Below are positions 1 through 9,897 of a stretch of DNA of 64,000 nt, one piece after another. Position 1 is the first letter of the stretch. Each line of letters opens with the position of its first letter. The DNA is from Chromohalobacter marismortui (GTDB lineage Bacteria > Pseudomonadota > Gammaproteobacteria > Pseudomonadales > Halomonadaceae): positions 1-64,000 of the forward strand of contig NZ_SOBR01000010.1 in assembly GCF_004364315.1 (NCBI RefSeq). Reading direction: 5' to 3'. Below the pieces are notes generated by a model. The model did no database searches. It was not told the DNA's origin and saw nothing but the letters and a program-made list of their open reading frames with translations. The translations under genes were made by a program, and so were the position numbers.

Positions 1-15
1 TTCGAGGTGCGGCGC

Positions 16-43
16 ATTCTACCGAATCCGGCGTCACTGTCAA
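16..43 (-). promoter_or_regulatory. strong sigma-70 promoter of rRNA/tRNA type reading out of the left edge
   Basis: On the minus strand a perfect -35 box TTGACA (38-43) is followed after 16 bases by a -10 box TAGAAT (16-21) and a GC-rich discriminator (GCGCC). This combination is typical of stringently controlled stable-RNA promoters. In Pseudomonas an rRNA operon lies near tyrS, so a 16S rRNA gene just beyond the left edge is a reasonable inference, but it is not visible here. Confidence 0.7.
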
Positions 44-206
44 GCGAGAAGCCTCGAGGCGAACCTGGAAATCTCAAGAAAGTCAGTCACTTGCGTCACC
101 TTCACACCGCCGGCCACGAAGCCCGTCGCCGGCAGCGGATGCGTACTCTACGGATACAGCGCCGTGAACGCAAGGGGTTTTTTCAGATGGCGCTTGATGC
201 GCGCTC

Positions 207-1403
207 TTACCCCAACGTCACCCGCGCATAACGCTTTTTACCCGCTTGAATGACATAACGCCGCCCGGTAACGAGCATGGCGTCCTTGGTGACGACTTCC
301 CCGTCGACCTTGACGCGTCCGTTACTGAGCATGTCCTTGGCCTGGGCACTGTTATTGGTCAGCCCCGAACGGTTGAGCACCGCCGCGATGGGTGCCTGTT
401 CGCCCTCGAATGCCACCTCGACGTCCGGCAAGTCCTCCGGCAGCTCGCCCTCGGCCAATTGGTTGCCCGCGGACTTGTGCGCGTTGGCGGCGGCTTCCTC
501 GCCGTGATAACGCCCGATCAGCTCCCGAGCCAATTCCATCTTGATATCACGCGGGTTGGCGCCTGACTCGATGGAGCGACGGATCTTCTCTATTTCGTCG
601 TTGGACTTCAGCGACAGCAGCTCGAAGTAACGCCACATCAGGCTGTCCGGCATCGACACCAGCTTGTTGAACATCACGCCCGGCGTATCGTCGACACCCA
701 CATAATTGCCCAGCGACTTGGACATCTTCTGCACGCCGTCCAGTCCTTCCAGCAACGGCATGGTCATGACCACCTGTGGCGCCTGGCCGAAGTGCTTCTG
801 GATCTCGCGGCCCATCAGCAGGTTGAACTTCTGGTCGGTGCCGCCCAGCTCGATGTCGGCCTCGAGTGCGACCGAGTCATACCCCTGGACCAAGGGATAG
901 AGGAACTCGTGGATGGAGATGGATTGATTGGCGGTATAACGCTTCTCGAAATCGTCGCGCTCCAGCATGCGCGCCACCGTGGACTGCGCCGCCAGCTCGA
1001 TCATGTCAGCCGCGGAGAGCTGGCTCATCCATTCGGCATTGAAACGCACTTCGGTGAGCGCCGGATCGAGGACCTTGAACACCTGCTCCTTGTAGGTCTC
1101 GGCGTTCGCCTTGACCTCGGCCTCGGTCAGCGGTTTGCGCGTGACGTTTTTCCCCGTGGGATCACCGATACGACCGGTGAAGTCGCCGATCAGGAACACG
1201 ACCTGGTGCCCCAGTTCCTGAAACTGACGCATCTTGGTCAGCAACACGCTATGCCCCAGGTGAAGATCCGGCGCAGTCGGATCGAATCCCGCCTTGATAC
1301 GCAGCTTTCGCCCGGACTCGAGCTTCTTTACCAACTCGTCTTCCAACAGGATTTCATGGGTGCCACGCTTGAGCAGCGCCAGCGCATCGGCGACGTCGGT
1401 CAT
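207..1403 (-). CDS. tyrS: tyrosyl-tRNA synthetase
   Basis: Class I aminoacyl-tRNA synthetase that charges tRNA-Tyr with tyrosine in the cytoplasm. The 398-residue protein has the HIGH-type motif DLHLGHS near residue 45, the KMSKS loop QKMSKSLGN in the middle, and a C-terminal S4-like RNA-binding domain ([14 protein letters not shown]). The start at 1403 ([11 protein letters not shown]) was chosen because the 14 codons upstream do not resemble the family. It is divergent from anmK, as in many gammaproteobacteria. The length suits the approximately 400-residue TyrS subgroup found in Pseudomonas rather than the longer E. coli-like form. Confidence 0.97.
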   Translation of the reverse strand: MTDVADALALLKRGTHEILLEDELVKKLESGRKLRIKAGFDPTAPDLHLGHSVLLTKMRQFQELGHQVVFLIGDFTGRIGDPTGKNVTRKPLTEAEVKANAETYKEQVFKVLDPALTEVRFNAEWMSQLSAADMIELAAQSTVARMLERDDFEKRYTANQSISIHEFLYPLVQGYDSVALEADIELGGTDQKFNLLMGREIQKHFGQAPQVVMTMPLLEGLDGVQKMSKSLGNYVGVDDTPGVMFNKLVSMPDSLMWRYFELLSLKSNDEIEKIRRSIESGANPRDIKMELARELIGRYHGEEAAANAHKSAGNQLAEGELPEDLPDVEVAFEGEQAPIAAVLNRSGLTNNSAQAKDMLSNGRVKVDGEVVTKDAMLVTGRRYVIQAGKKRYARVTLG

Positions 1404-1502
1404 CGTATCCTTTCTCCGCAATGTGGGTGTCTTGGGCAATAACACGGGATGTTAGCATGACTCATCGGCGGCGGTTGAGCGCCCCGGCACATGGAGATGA
1501 GC

Positions 1503-2618
1503 ATGCCCCTTTATATCGGCCTGATGTCCGGCACCAGCCTGGACGGTATAGACGCTGCCCTTGTGCGTTGCGGTGAGGGTCGCCCCGAGTGGCTGGGTGC
1601 CACCGGCCTGCCCTTTTCCGCTGCACTGCACGATGACCTGCTGGCACTCTGCCTGGCACGCGAGGTTTCGTTCGCCGAGCTGGCACGCCTCGAGACCGCC
1701 TTCTGTGAATGCCAGGCCGAGGCGGTCAACCGCCTACTGCTCGAAACGGGCACGTCCCGGGAAGCGGTCACGGCCCTCGGCAGCCACGGGCAGACCATCG
1801 AGCACGCTCCCGGCAGCGTGCCGCCGCATACCTACCAACTCGACAATCCCAGCCTGCTCGCCGAGCTGACCGGTTGCGCGGTGGTGGGCGATTTTCGCCG
1901 CCGCGACATGGCCGCCGGCGGGCAAGCCGCACCGCTTGCGCCGGCTTTTCATGCTGCGCTGTTCACCGACCCCACACATACGCGTTTGATCCTCAACCTC
2001 GGCGGCATCGCCAATCTCACCCGTCTTCCTCCGAGCAGCGACCATGCCGCCGTTCTCGGCTTCGATACCGGCCCCGCCAACATGCTGATGGATGCCTGGT
2101 GCCAGCGCCACCTGGGCCATGCCTATGACGCCGACGGCGCCTGGGCCGCCGGCGGCCGCGTCGACGAGGCCTTGCTCTCTCGCCTCCTCGATGATCCCTA
2201 CTTCCGGCGTGCGCCGCCCAAGAGCACCGGGCGCGAGTATTTTCACCTCGACTGGCTGGCGACACACCTGACGGGGGACGAAGTCCCCCGAGACGTTCAA
2301 GCGACGCTCGCCGAGCTGACTGCCGCCAGCATCGCCACGGCCATCGCTCAAGGCGGCATGCGCTCGAACGACAACTGCGACGCGCTCATCCCCTGTGGGG
2401 GTGGCGCCCACAACGCGGACCTGCTGGTACGCCTGCACCGCCACGTGCCGGAAATACCGTTGACGCCCTGCGAGCATTTCGGCTGGTCGCCGGACTGGTT
2501 GGAAGCGGGGGCTTTCGCCTGGCTGGCACACCAGCGCATGGCGGGGCTTCCCGGTAACCTCCCCGAGGTCACCGGCGCTCGCGGCCCCCGGATTCTGGGA
2601 GGTGTCTATGCGCCCTGA
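1503..2618 (+). CDS. anmK: anhydro-N-acetylmuramic acid kinase
   Basis: Phosphorylates and opens 1,6-anhydro-MurNAc released from cell-wall turnover, giving MurNAc-6-phosphate for recycling. The N-terminal GLMSGTSLDGID signature is the family hallmark, and the FDTGPAN and PCGGGAHN phosphate/sugar-binding segments follow. Three in-frame ATGs lie at 1491, 1497 and 1503. The last is preferred because GGAG at 1493-1496 is then correctly spaced, giving 371 residues. It diverges from tyrS and converges with pilU. Confidence 0.95.
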   Translation: MPLYIGLMSGTSLDGIDAALVRCGEGRPEWLGATGLPFSAALHDDLLALCLAREVSFAELARLETAFCECQAEAVNRLLLETGTSREAVTALGSHGQTIEHAPGSVPPHTYQLDNPSLLAELTGCAVVGDFRRRDMAAGGQAAPLAPAFHAALFTDPTHTRLILNLGGIANLTRLPPSSDHAAVLGFDTGPANMLMDAWCQRHLGHAYDADGAWAAGGRVDEALLSRLLDDPYFRRAPPKSTGREYFHLDWLATHLTGDEVPRDVQATLAELTAASIATAIAQGGMRSNDNCDALIPCGGGAHNADLLVRLHRHVPEIPLTPCEHFGWSPDWLEAGAFAWLAHQRMAGLPGNLPEVTGARGPRILGGVYAP

Positions 2619-2623
2619 GGCGT

Positions 2624-3766
2624 TCATTCATCGTCGCCTTTCAAGGTGAATCGCTCGGCAGCGTCACTGGCTCGCGCCAGTTGCGGGCTGTCGGCATCGC
2701 CATAATCGATGCGCAACCGCAGGTCATTGGCGGAATCGGCATGTACCAAGGCCATTTTTTCGCTGATGCGCCCCTGCCGATAGAGGGTGTATAGCGCCTG
2801 ATCGAAAGTCTGCATGCCTTGATCGTGCGAGCGCTGCATGACCTCCTTGAGATCATGAATCGCGCCCTTGCGCACCAGGTCGCTGACCAGCGGCGAGCGC
2901 AGCATCACCTCGACGGCCGCACATCGCCCCTCGCCATCCGCGCGGGGTAACAGGCGCTGCGCGACGATGGCCTGCAAGTTGAGCGACAGATCCATCCACA
3001 CCTGCTCGTGACGTTCGCTGGGAAAGAAGTGCTGAATACGCTCCAGGGCCTGGTTGGCATTATTGGCATGCAATGTCGCCAGACACAGATGCCCGGTTTC
3101 GGCGAAGGTCAGCGCATGCTCCATGACTTCGCGCGAGCGCACCTCGCCGATCAGGATCACGTCCGGTGCCTGGCGCAGCGCATTCTTGAGCGCCACCTCG
3201 AAGGACTCGGTATCGATCCCCACTTCGCGCTGGTTGATGATCGCCCGTCCGTGGGGATGAATGTATTCGATAGGGTCTTCAATGCTGATGACATGCCCGC
3301 CCAGCGTCTGATTGCGGTGCTGAATCATCGACGCCAGCGTCGTCGACTTGCCACTGCCCGTGCCTCCGACGACGAATACCAGGCCGCGCTTGCGATTGAC
3401 CAGCTCGCTCAAGGCATCCGGCAACGCCAGGCTCGCCAAGTCGGGAATCTCGAAGGCGATACGACGCACGACCATTGCCATCTGGCTGCGCTGATAGAAG
3501 GCACTCACTCGAAAGCGCCCCTTGCCCGGCAGGCTGAGCGCGAAATTGGCCTCACGCTCCGCCTCGAAACGCTCCCCGACGCCCTGCGGCAGCGCCACCG
3601 AGACCAGCTCACGCACCTGCGACACCGACATTGCCTGCTCACCCAGCGTCACCAGCTCACCATCGATCTTGAGACTCGGCGGCGCGCCGGTGGAAATCAG
3701 CAGATCGGAGGCCTGCTGATCGAGCATGATATCCAGCAGCTGCGTCAGCCATTCATATGGCGTCAT
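2624..3766 (-). CDS. pilU: type IV pilus retraction ATPase PilU
   Basis: Hexameric PilT-family ATPase of the cytoplasmic membrane face that assists PilT in retracting type IV pili (twitching motility, DNA uptake). The 380-residue protein has Walker A GGTGSGKST, an Asp box after EDPIEYIHP, Walker B DVILIGEVR and the His box TGHLCLATLHANN. It lies directly downstream of pilT, 38 bases apart on the same strand, as in Pseudomonas. The chosen start MTPYEWLTQLL matches PilU N-termini; a longer form starting at 3808 would overlap the pilT end. Confidence 0.93.
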   Translation of the reverse strand: MTPYEWLTQLLDIMLDQQASDLLISTGAPPSLKIDGELVTLGEQAMSVSQVRELVSVALPQGVGERFEAEREANFALSLPGKGRFRVSAFYQRSQMAMVVRRIAFEIPDLASLALPDALSELVNRKRGLVFVVGGTGSGKSTTLASMIQHRNQTLGGHVISIEDPIEYIHPHGRAIINQREVGIDTESFEVALKNALRQAPDVILIGEVRSREVMEHALTFAETGHLCLATLHANNANQALERIQHFFPSERHEQVWMDLSLNLQAIVAQRLLPRADGEGRCAAVEVMLRSPLVSDLVRKGAIHDLKEVMQRSHDQGMQTFDQALYTLYRQGRISEKMALVHADSANDLRLRIDYGDADSPQLARASDAAERFTLKGDDE

Positions 3767-3804
3767 ATCGCGTTCTCCTTCGCGACTATCATTTGGTACC
3801 CGGC

Positions 3805-4845
3805 TCACACGCCCAGCACGCGCCCATCTCTCGCCTTGGCCTGCGCCTCGGCACGCGAGACGACTCCCTGCGCCACCAAGCGCGAAAGCGCCGCGTCCAG
3901 CGTTTGCATGCCCAGGCTGCCCCCGGTCTGAATCGAGGAATACATTTGCGCCAGCTTGTTCTCGCGGATCAGGTTGCGCACCGCCGCGCTGGCCACCAGG
4001 ATCTCGTGGGCCGCCACGCGTCCGCCGCCTTCACGCTTGAGCAGCACCTGCGAGATGACCCCCTGCAGCGACTCGGACAACATCGAGCGCACCATGCTTT
4101 TCTCATCGCCGGGAAACACATCGATGATGCGGTCCACGGTCTTGGCCGCCGACGTGGTGTGCAAGGTGCCGAACACCAGATGGCCGGTTTCGGCGGCCGT
4201 CAGCGCCAGACGGATGGTTTCCAGATCGCGCAGCTCGCCGACCAAGATCACGTCGGGGTCCTCGCGCAATGCCGAGCGCAGCGCCGTGGCGAAGCTGCGC
4301 GTATCGCGATGCAGCTCGCGCTGGTTGACGAGGCTGCGCTTGCTGCGATGTACGAACTCCACCGGATCCTCGATGGTCAGCACATGCTGATAATAGTTTT
4401 CGTTGACGTAGTCGATCATCGCCGCCAAGGTCGTACTCTTGCCCGATCCGGTCGGCCCCGCCACCAGCACCAACCCGCGCGGCAGCGAGGCCAGACGTCG
4501 AAACACGTCGCCCAAGTCCAGGTCATCGAGGGTGAGCACCTCACTGGGAATGGTGCGAAAGACGGCGCCCGCGCCGCGCCCTTGATGGAAGACATTGACA
4601 CGGAAACGCGCCACGCCCGGCACTTCGAACGAGAAATCATGCTCGAGCGCCTCTTCGTAGTCGCGGCGTTGCTGATCGTTCATGATCGCGTAGATCAACT
4701 TGCGGACCTCACGATCCTCGATCGGCGGCACGTTGAGCCGGCGAATGTCGCCGTCGACGCGAATCATGGGCGGCAAACCGGCGGACAGATGCAGATCGGA
4801 TGCCTTCTGTTTTGCCGAGAACGCCAGCAATTCGATAATATCCAT
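3805..4845 (-). CDS. pilT: type IV pilus twitching motility ATPase PilT
   Basis: Main retraction motor for type IV pili. The 346-residue protein begins MDIIELLAFSAKQKASDLHLS, a typical PilT N-terminus, which fixes the start at 4845. It has Walker A GPTGSGKST, Asp box EDPVEFVH, Walker B DVILVGELRD, the His-box stretch TGHLVFGTLHT, and an AIRNLIRE-like C-terminal segment (AVRNLIREN). It diverges from yggS with 34 bases between starts and is followed by pilU, so the two form a small operon. Confidence 0.96.
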   Translation of the reverse strand: MDIIELLAFSAKQKASDLHLSAGLPPMIRVDGDIRRLNVPPIEDREVRKLIYAIMNDQQRRDYEEALEHDFSFEVPGVARFRVNVFHQGRGAGAVFRTIPSEVLTLDDLDLGDVFRRLASLPRGLVLVAGPTGSGKSTTLAAMIDYVNENYYQHVLTIEDPVEFVHRSKRSLVNQRELHRDTRSFATALRSALREDPDVILVGELRDLETIRLALTAAETGHLVFGTLHTTSAAKTVDRIIDVFPGDEKSMVRSMLSESLQGVISQVLLKREGGGRVAAHEILVASAAVRNLIRENKLAQMYSSIQTGGSLGMQTLDAALSRLVAQGVVSRAEAQAKARDGRVLGV

Positions 4846-4879
4846 GCACTTCTCTCGCTCGCGGACAGGGTTTCCCAGT

Positions 4880-5587
4880 ATGCCAGATGTCACCATCGCC
4901 GAATCCCTCGAACGCGCACGCCAGCGCTTGGCCTGTGCCCTGGCGAGCGCCGGGCGTGACCACGAGGACGCCTGCCTGCTGGCCGTGAGCAAGACGCAAC
5001 CCGCAGCGAGCGTGCGCCAAGCCTTCGCTGCGGGACAGCGCGCATTCGGCGAGAACTATCTTCAGGAAGCGCTCGACAAACAGGCCTCGCTGGACGATCT
5101 CGAGGGTATCGTCTGGCATTTCATCGGTCCTTTGCAATCCAACAAGACCCGCGCGGTGGCGGAGCACTTCCAGTGGGTGCATACCATCGACCGTGCGCGC
5201 ATCGCCACACGCCTCGACGCACAACGCCCGGCAACACTGGAACCGCTGGATGTCTGTCTGCAGGTCAACATCTGCGGCGAAGCCAGCAAGTCCGGTGTGG
5301 CGCCCGAGGCCTTGCCGGCACTGGCCGACGCCGTGGTGGCACTGCCACGCTTGCGATTACGCGGCTTGATGACACTGCCTGCGCCGAGTAACGACCCGGC
5401 CGCCCAACGGCGCCCCTTCGCCGAGCTGCGCACCTTGCTCGAGACGCTCCGCCAGCGACATCCCCAAGCGCCTTTGGATACCTTATCGATGGGCATGAGC
5501 GGCGACCTCGAGGCTGCCGTCCTCGAAGGTGCCACCCTGGTCCGTCTGGGCACGGCCATTTTCGGGCAGCGCGCCGCGCATCCCTGA
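4880..5587 (+). CDS. yggS: pyridoxal-phosphate homeostasis protein, YggS/PROSC family
   Basis: PLP-binding TIM-barrel protein that buffers free pyridoxal phosphate and affects amino-acid pools; no enzymatic activity is known. The lysine of LAVSKTQPA (about residue 36) is the PLP Schiff-base site, and FGENYLQEA, WHFIGPLQSNK and SMGMSGDLEAA are the other family signatures. It has 235 residues from the ATG at 4880. It heads the yggS-proC-yggT-metX-metW run, a frequently conserved order. Confidence 0.94.
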   Translation: MPDVTIAESLERARQRLACALASAGRDHEDACLLAVSKTQPAASVRQAFAAGQRAFGENYLQEALDKQASLDDLEGIVWHFIGPLQSNKTRAVAEHFQWVHTIDRARIATRLDAQRPATLEPLDVCLQVNICGEASKSGVAPEALPALADAVVALPRLRLRGLMTLPAPSNDPAAQRRPFAELRTLLETLRQRHPQAPLDTLSMGMSGDLEAAVLEGATLVRLGTAIFGQRAAHP

Positions 5588-5636
5588 CCGCCTTGCCCCT
5601 AACCCACTGTGTCGCCGCGACACTTCAGGAGACCCC

Positions 5637-6461
5637 ATGACAAGCCAAGTCACATTCATCGGCGCCGGCAACATGGCCAGCGCCATTTTCGGCGGCATGA
5701 TCGAGGGCGGCTATCCCGCCGCGGCGATCACCGCCACCGGGCGCGACCCTCAGTCACTCGATGCGCTCGCGTCGCGTTACGGCATCCAGACCACATCCGA
5801 CAACGACGTGGCCGTCGAACACGCGGATGTCGTGGTGCTGGCCGTCAAGCCGCAAGTCATGCGCGAGGTATGTCACGAATTGCGCGATAGCGTGCAGCGT
5901 CAACGCCCGCTGATCGTCTCCGTGGCCGCCGGTTTGAGTGCCGAAACGCTGGATAACTGGCTGGGCGGAAACATGGCCGTGATCCGCTGCATGCCCAACA
6001 CGCCCAGCCTGGTCGGACAAGGCGCCGCGGGGCTTTACGCCAACGCCCGTGTCAGCGAAGAGCAAAAGCGATTGGCCACTTCGCTGCTGGAAACCGTCGG
6101 GCTCGTGGAGTGGGTCGCCGACGAACACCTGCTCGAAGCGGTCACCGCCGTGTCGGGTAGCGGGCCAGCCTATTTCTTTTTGATCATGGAAGCGCTCGAA
6201 GACGCCGGCAAGAAGCTCGGCCTTCCCGCCGACAGCGCCCGCCGCCTCGCCTTGCAGACGGCCTATGGAGCGGCCAGCATGGCCCGCGAGAGCGAATTCG
6301 AGCCTGCCGAACTACGCCGCCGCGTGACGTCACCCAACGGCACCACCGAACGCGCCATCAATAGCTTCGAGGACGACGGCCTCCGTCAACTGTTCGAGCA
6401 TGCAACGCAAGCGTGTGCGACACGTGCTCGTGAATTGGCCGACGAACTGAGCCGCGACTGA
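5637..6461 (+). CDS. proC: pyrroline-5-carboxylate reductase
   Basis: Catalyses the last step of proline synthesis, NAD(P)H reduction of pyrroline-5-carboxylate. The Rossmann motif GAGNMASAIFGG is at the N-terminus, and the substrate/dimer signature AVSGSGPAYFFLIMEAL is in the C-terminal half. The start at 5637 has a good Shine-Dalgarno sequence (AGGAGA) upstream, giving 274 residues. It lies 49 bases after yggS and 32 before yggT. Proline is a compatible solute in halophiles, but that role is not shown by the sequence. Confidence 0.96.
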   Translation: MTSQVTFIGAGNMASAIFGGMIEGGYPAAAITATGRDPQSLDALASRYGIQTTSDNDVAVEHADVVVLAVKPQVMREVCHELRDSVQRQRPLIVSVAAGLSAETLDNWLGGNMAVIRCMPNTPSLVGQGAAGLYANARVSEEQKRLATSLLETVGLVEWVADEHLLEAVTAVSGSGPAYFFLIMEALEDAGKKLGLPADSARRLALQTAYGAASMARESEFEPAELRRRVTSPNGTTERAINSFEDDGLRQLFEHATQACATRARELADELSRD

Positions 6462-6493
6462 ATTCTCTTAACCATTCGACACGGAGGAGCCCC

Positions 6494-7084
6494 ATGGGCA
6501 GCCAAATGGGAAGCGCCGGCTTGATGCTGGTCAACACGCTAGTCAATGTGTATCTGTTCGTCTTGATGCTGCGCTTTCTGCTGCAGTTCTCGCGCGCCGA
6601 CTATTACAACCCCGTCAGTCAGGCGGTGATCAAGGCCACGCGTCCGGTGGTCGCGCCGTTGCAGCGCATCTTTCGGCCACGCGGACGTTTCGATCCTGCC
6701 TCGCTGGTCGCCGGCTTACTGATCAAGGGGATCACCATCTTCGTGCTGCTCAAGCTCGTCGGCATCGGCATGCCGCCGATTCAGGGCGTGCTGGTGGCGT
6801 CGCTGGCCGGGGTCTTGAGCGCCATTCTCGATATCTATTTCTTTGCTCTGATCATCATGATCATTCTAAGTTGGGTCGCGCCACAAGCCAGTCATCCCGG
6901 CGCCATTCTCGTCCACCAATTGGTCGAGCCCATCATGGCGCCGGTGCGCAAGGTCATTCCCCCGCTGGGCATGATCGATCTGTCACCCATCGTGGTGTTC
7001 ATCGGCATCAGCCTGTTCGACAGTCTCATCGTCGGCGCCCTGGCTCGTGCTGCGGGATTGCCCGGCATGCTGGTAGGCTTCTGA
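6494..7084 (+). CDS. yggT: YggT family integral membrane protein
   Basis: Small inner-membrane protein of 196 residues with two copies of the YGGT domain. Hydrophobic helices lie near residues 10-30, 75-95, 100-125 and 165-185, and the repeated pattern PVSQAVIKATRPVVAPLQRIF / LVHQLVEPIMAPVRKVIPP precedes each second helix. The exact function is not established; relatives are linked to osmotic tolerance and cell-division or photosystem assembly. A GGAGGAGC-like ribosome site precedes it. It sits between proC and metX. Confidence 0.9.
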   Translation: MGSQMGSAGLMLVNTLVNVYLFVLMLRFLLQFSRADYYNPVSQAVIKATRPVVAPLQRIFRPRGRFDPASLVAGLLIKGITIFVLLKLVGIGMPPIQGVLVASLAGVLSAILDIYFFALIIMIILSWVAPQASHPGAILVHQLVEPIMAPVRKVIPPLGMIDLSPIVVFIGISLFDSLIVGALARAAGLPGMLVGF

Positions 7085-7144
7085 ACATTCACGACTCTGG
7101 CGCCATCGCGCGCTCCACGCTGGACACGGAAACCGACACACACG

Positions 7145-8305
7145 ATGCCCGACACGCTACCTCCCGACTCGGTCGGTCTGGTCACGCCGCAAACGGCGCA
7201 CTTCGATACTCCGCTGGCATTGGCCGGCGGCAAGGTGCTGTCCGACTACTCGCTGGTCTACGAGACGTATGGCACGCTCAACGCTGAACGCAATAACGCG
7301 GTGCTGATCTGCCATGCGCTTTCCGGCCATCATCACGCCGCCGGCTTCCATGACATGGGCGATCGCAAGCCCGGCTGGTGGGATGCGTATATCGGTCCCG
7401 GCAAGGCGATCGATACCGAGCGCTTCTTCGTCGTCTCGCTCAATAACCTCGGCGGTTGCCATGGCAGTACCGGTCCCGCGTCGATCAACCCCGATACCCA
7501 GCGTGCCTGGGGACCGGAATTCCCGGTCATGACGGTGGGCGACTGGGTGCATAGCCAGGCACGTCTGGCCGATCGGCTCGGCATCGAACGCTTCGCCGCC
7601 GTGATCGGCGGCAGCCTCGGCGGCATGCAGGTGTTGCAATGGGCGATGGCGTACCCCGAACGCATCGCCAATGCCGTGGTCATCGCCGCCACGCCACGCC
7701 TGTCGGCGCAGAACATCGCCTTCAACGAGGTTGCTCGCCAGGCGATCCGATCGGACCCTGACTTCCATGATGGCTGGTATGAGGAGCACGGCACGGTGCC
7801 CAAGCGCGGGCTCAAGCTGGCCCGCATGATCGGCCACATCACTTACCTGTCCGAGCACTCGATGGGGGCCAAGTTCGGCCGCGACCTGCGTACCGATCAG
7901 CTCAACTTCGGGTACGACGTGGAATTCCAGGTCGAATCGTATCTACGCCATCAGGGCGATACGTTCTCCACCAGTTTCGATGCCAACACCTACCTGCTGA
8001 TGACCAAGGCATTGGATTACTTCGACCCGGCCGCCCTGCATGGCGGCGACCTGGCGGCAGCACTGGCACCGGCACAATGTCCCTTCCTGGTGGTCAGCTT
8101 CACCACCGACTGGCGCTTCGCGCCGCCGCGTTCGCGGGAGTTGGTCGATGCCTTGATGCGCGCCGACAAGCCCGTCAGTTACGCCAGCATCGACTCACCG
8201 CACGGCCACGATGCATTCCTGCTGCCGCATCCGCGTTACGAAGCAGTGTTCGGCGGCTTCATGCGTCGCGTCGCCCGCGACCTGCAGCTCGAGGAGACGA
8301 CCTGA
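7145..8305 (+). CDS. metX: homoserine O-acyltransferase MetX
   Basis: Alpha/beta-hydrolase that activates homoserine for methionine synthesis. The 386-residue protein shows the nucleophile elbow GGSLGGMQ (Ser near residue 157), the Asp-bearing segment FTTDWRFAP and the His in SPHGHDAFL. Many gammaproteobacterial MetX proteins, including that of Pseudomonas, use succinyl-CoA rather than acetyl-CoA, so the acyl donor cannot be assigned from these motifs alone. The stop overlaps the metW start (TGATG), indicating translational coupling. Confidence 0.94.
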   Translation: MPDTLPPDSVGLVTPQTAHFDTPLALAGGKVLSDYSLVYETYGTLNAERNNAVLICHALSGHHHAAGFHDMGDRKPGWWDAYIGPGKAIDTERFFVVSLNNLGGCHGSTGPASINPDTQRAWGPEFPVMTVGDWVHSQARLADRLGIERFAAVIGGSLGGMQVLQWAMAYPERIANAVVIAATPRLSAQNIAFNEVARQAIRSDPDFHDGWYEEHGTVPKRGLKLARMIGHITYLSEHSMGAKFGRDLRTDQLNFGYDVEFQVESYLRHQGDTFSTSFDANTYLLMTKALDYFDPAALHGGDLAAALAPAQCPFLVVSFTTDWRFAPPRSRELVDALMRADKPVSYASIDSPHGHDAFLLPHPRYEAVFGGFMRRVARDLQLEETT

Positions 8306-8904
8306 TGCGTGCCGACCTCAAACTGATCCACGACTGGATACCGCAAGGCGCGCGCGTGCTCGATCTGGGCTGCGGCGACGGCGCCTTGCTCGCCGCCCTG
8401 GCGCGTGACAAGCAGGTCGTCGGCTATGGACTGGAAATCGACCCCGACGGCATCACCGCCTGCATCGAGCGCGGAGTCAGCGTCATCGAGCAGGACATCG
8501 ACGACGGCCTGAACAATATCGAGGACGATGCCTATGACCTGGTGATCATGACCCAGGCGCTTCAGGCTCTGCAGCGCCCGGATCGTACCCTCGATGAAAT
8601 GTTGCGCGTGGGCCGGGAGTGCATCATCGCTTTCCCCAATTTCGCCTACTGGCGCCACCGCCTTTACCTCGGCATTCAAGGCCGCATGCCGGTCTCCAAG
8701 TCGCTCCCGCATGCTTGGTACGACACGCCCAACATCCACCTGTCGACGTTTCGCGACTTCGGCCAATTGTGCCGCGACAAGGGCCTGACCATCGTCGATC
8801 AGCGCGTCGGCAACGGCGACCATGAGCCGCATTGGAGCTCGCGGCTATGGCCCAACCTGTGCGGAGAGACGGCCATCTTTCGCGTCACTCGCGCGTCACG
8901 TTGA
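8305..8904 (+). CDS. metW: methionine biosynthesis protein MetW
   Basis: SAM-dependent methyltransferase-like protein of 199 residues that acts with MetX; in related bacteria MetW is needed for full homoserine acyltransferase activity. The nucleotide-binding motif VLDLGCGDGALL is near residue 20, with ECIIAFPNFAYW further on. The start at 8305 shares one base with the metX stop. The 3' end overlaps the convergent sfsA gene by 20 bases. Confidence 0.94.
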   Translation: MRADLKLIHDWIPQGARVLDLGCGDGALLAALARDKQVVGYGLEIDPDGITACIERGVSVIEQDIDDGLNNIEDDAYDLVIMTQALQALQRPDRTLDEMLRVGRECIIAFPNFAYWRHRLYLGIQGRMPVSKSLPHAWYDTPNIHLSTFRDFGQLCRDKGLTIVDQRVGNGDHEPHWSSRLWPNLCGETAIFRVTRASR

Positions 8905-9652
8905 CACAAGCGCTCGGCGGCTGCCGCTCGAGATCCACCCGCAGCCGCCGGGTCAATATCGCCTGGCCAGGCATGCCCTCCATGTCCCGGGTGACGCTGA
9001 CACCATAGGCCAGCACCTCGACGCCCTGGGCGGCGACGCGACGCAGCGTGTCGGCATAGGCCGGGTCGAGATGCGCGGCCGGCGCCACGGCGTCGATGCC
9101 GGTGTGCGCCACGCAAAACAAGAGCACGGCACGCTCGCCCAACGCGACTCGCGTCGCCAGACTCTCAAGATGCCGACGGCCACGCTCGCTGACCGCGTCG
9201 GGGAAATAGCCATGACCATCCTCTTCACGCAGCGTGACCTGCTTGACCTCGACGTGGGTCGTTTGCCCTGCACTGGCGAGGCGAAAATCGAGCCGCGCGC
9301 CTTCGACCTTCGCCTCCCGCTTGAGTGTCGTATACCCTGCCAGCTCGGCGATACGCCCAGCCCCCAGGGCTTCCTCGACCCAGTCATTGGCGCGCCCGGT
9401 ATGTATCGACGCCAGGGCCGGTGGCGCGCCAGGCATGGGCAGCTCGATCCACTCCCAGGTCCAGGCCAGCTTGCGCGCGGGGTTGCGGCTCGGCGAGAGC
9501 CACACGCGACTGCCCGGGACATTGACCGCTCGCATGGAGCCGGTATTGGGGCAATGCGCGACCACCTCTTCGCCCGATGCCAAGCGCACATCGGCCAGAA
9601 AGCGCTTGTAACGGCGGATCAGGATGCCGGACCTCAGTTGCGTATATTCCAT
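8885..9652 (-). CDS. sfsA: SfsA family protein (sugar fermentation stimulation homologue)
   Basis: 255 residues with the SfsA pattern: RRYKRFLADV near residue 13, HCPNTGSM, a WTWEWIEL stretch, and the C-terminal nuclease-like core (DFRLASAG, THVEVKQVTL, FPDAVSERGRRHLESL). SfsA was described as a DNA-binding regulator of maltose genes in E. coli, and its fold resembles endonucleases; the real role here is unknown. It lies upstream of and divergent from dksA; in E. coli sfsA, dksA and gluQ are also neighbours. Confidence 0.92.
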   Translation of the reverse strand: MEYTQLRSGILIRRYKRFLADVRLASGEEVVAHCPNTGSMRAVNVPGSRVWLSPSRNPARKLAWTWEWIELPMPGAPPALASIHTGRANDWVEEALGAGRIAELAGYTTLKREAKVEGARLDFRLASAGQTTHVEVKQVTLREEDGHGYFPDAVSERGRRHLESLATRVALGERAVLLFCVAHTGIDAVAPAAHLDPAYADTLRRVAAQGVEVLAYGVSVTRDMEGMPGQAILTRRLRVDLERQPPSACVNVTRE

Positions 9653-9897
9653 CGCCCCCTCTTGAACCTCGGGTATGTCACATCTTGGGACAAAAAATCA
9701 CATTCTCGCCAGCATCGTCGCGTGGCCGCGTGATGCGCGCTCCAGCAGCTTGTCCGAGACCGGAAAACACCATTTCCTTTCCGGGAATGGTTGCAAAGCC
9801 GGCACTTTTCCGCTAAATAAGCAAGGCTTCGGGCGGGCGCCCAAGCCCTACCCTGGCCAGGCATCGGCCCAAGTCACTTGCGTAATGAGGCAGTCCC

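Noticed and set aside
7-231. Open frame at the left edge on the plus strand
   Set aside because: It overlaps a minus-strand promoter and the end of tyrS, has arginine-rich composition typical of a shadow frame, and no ribosome site.
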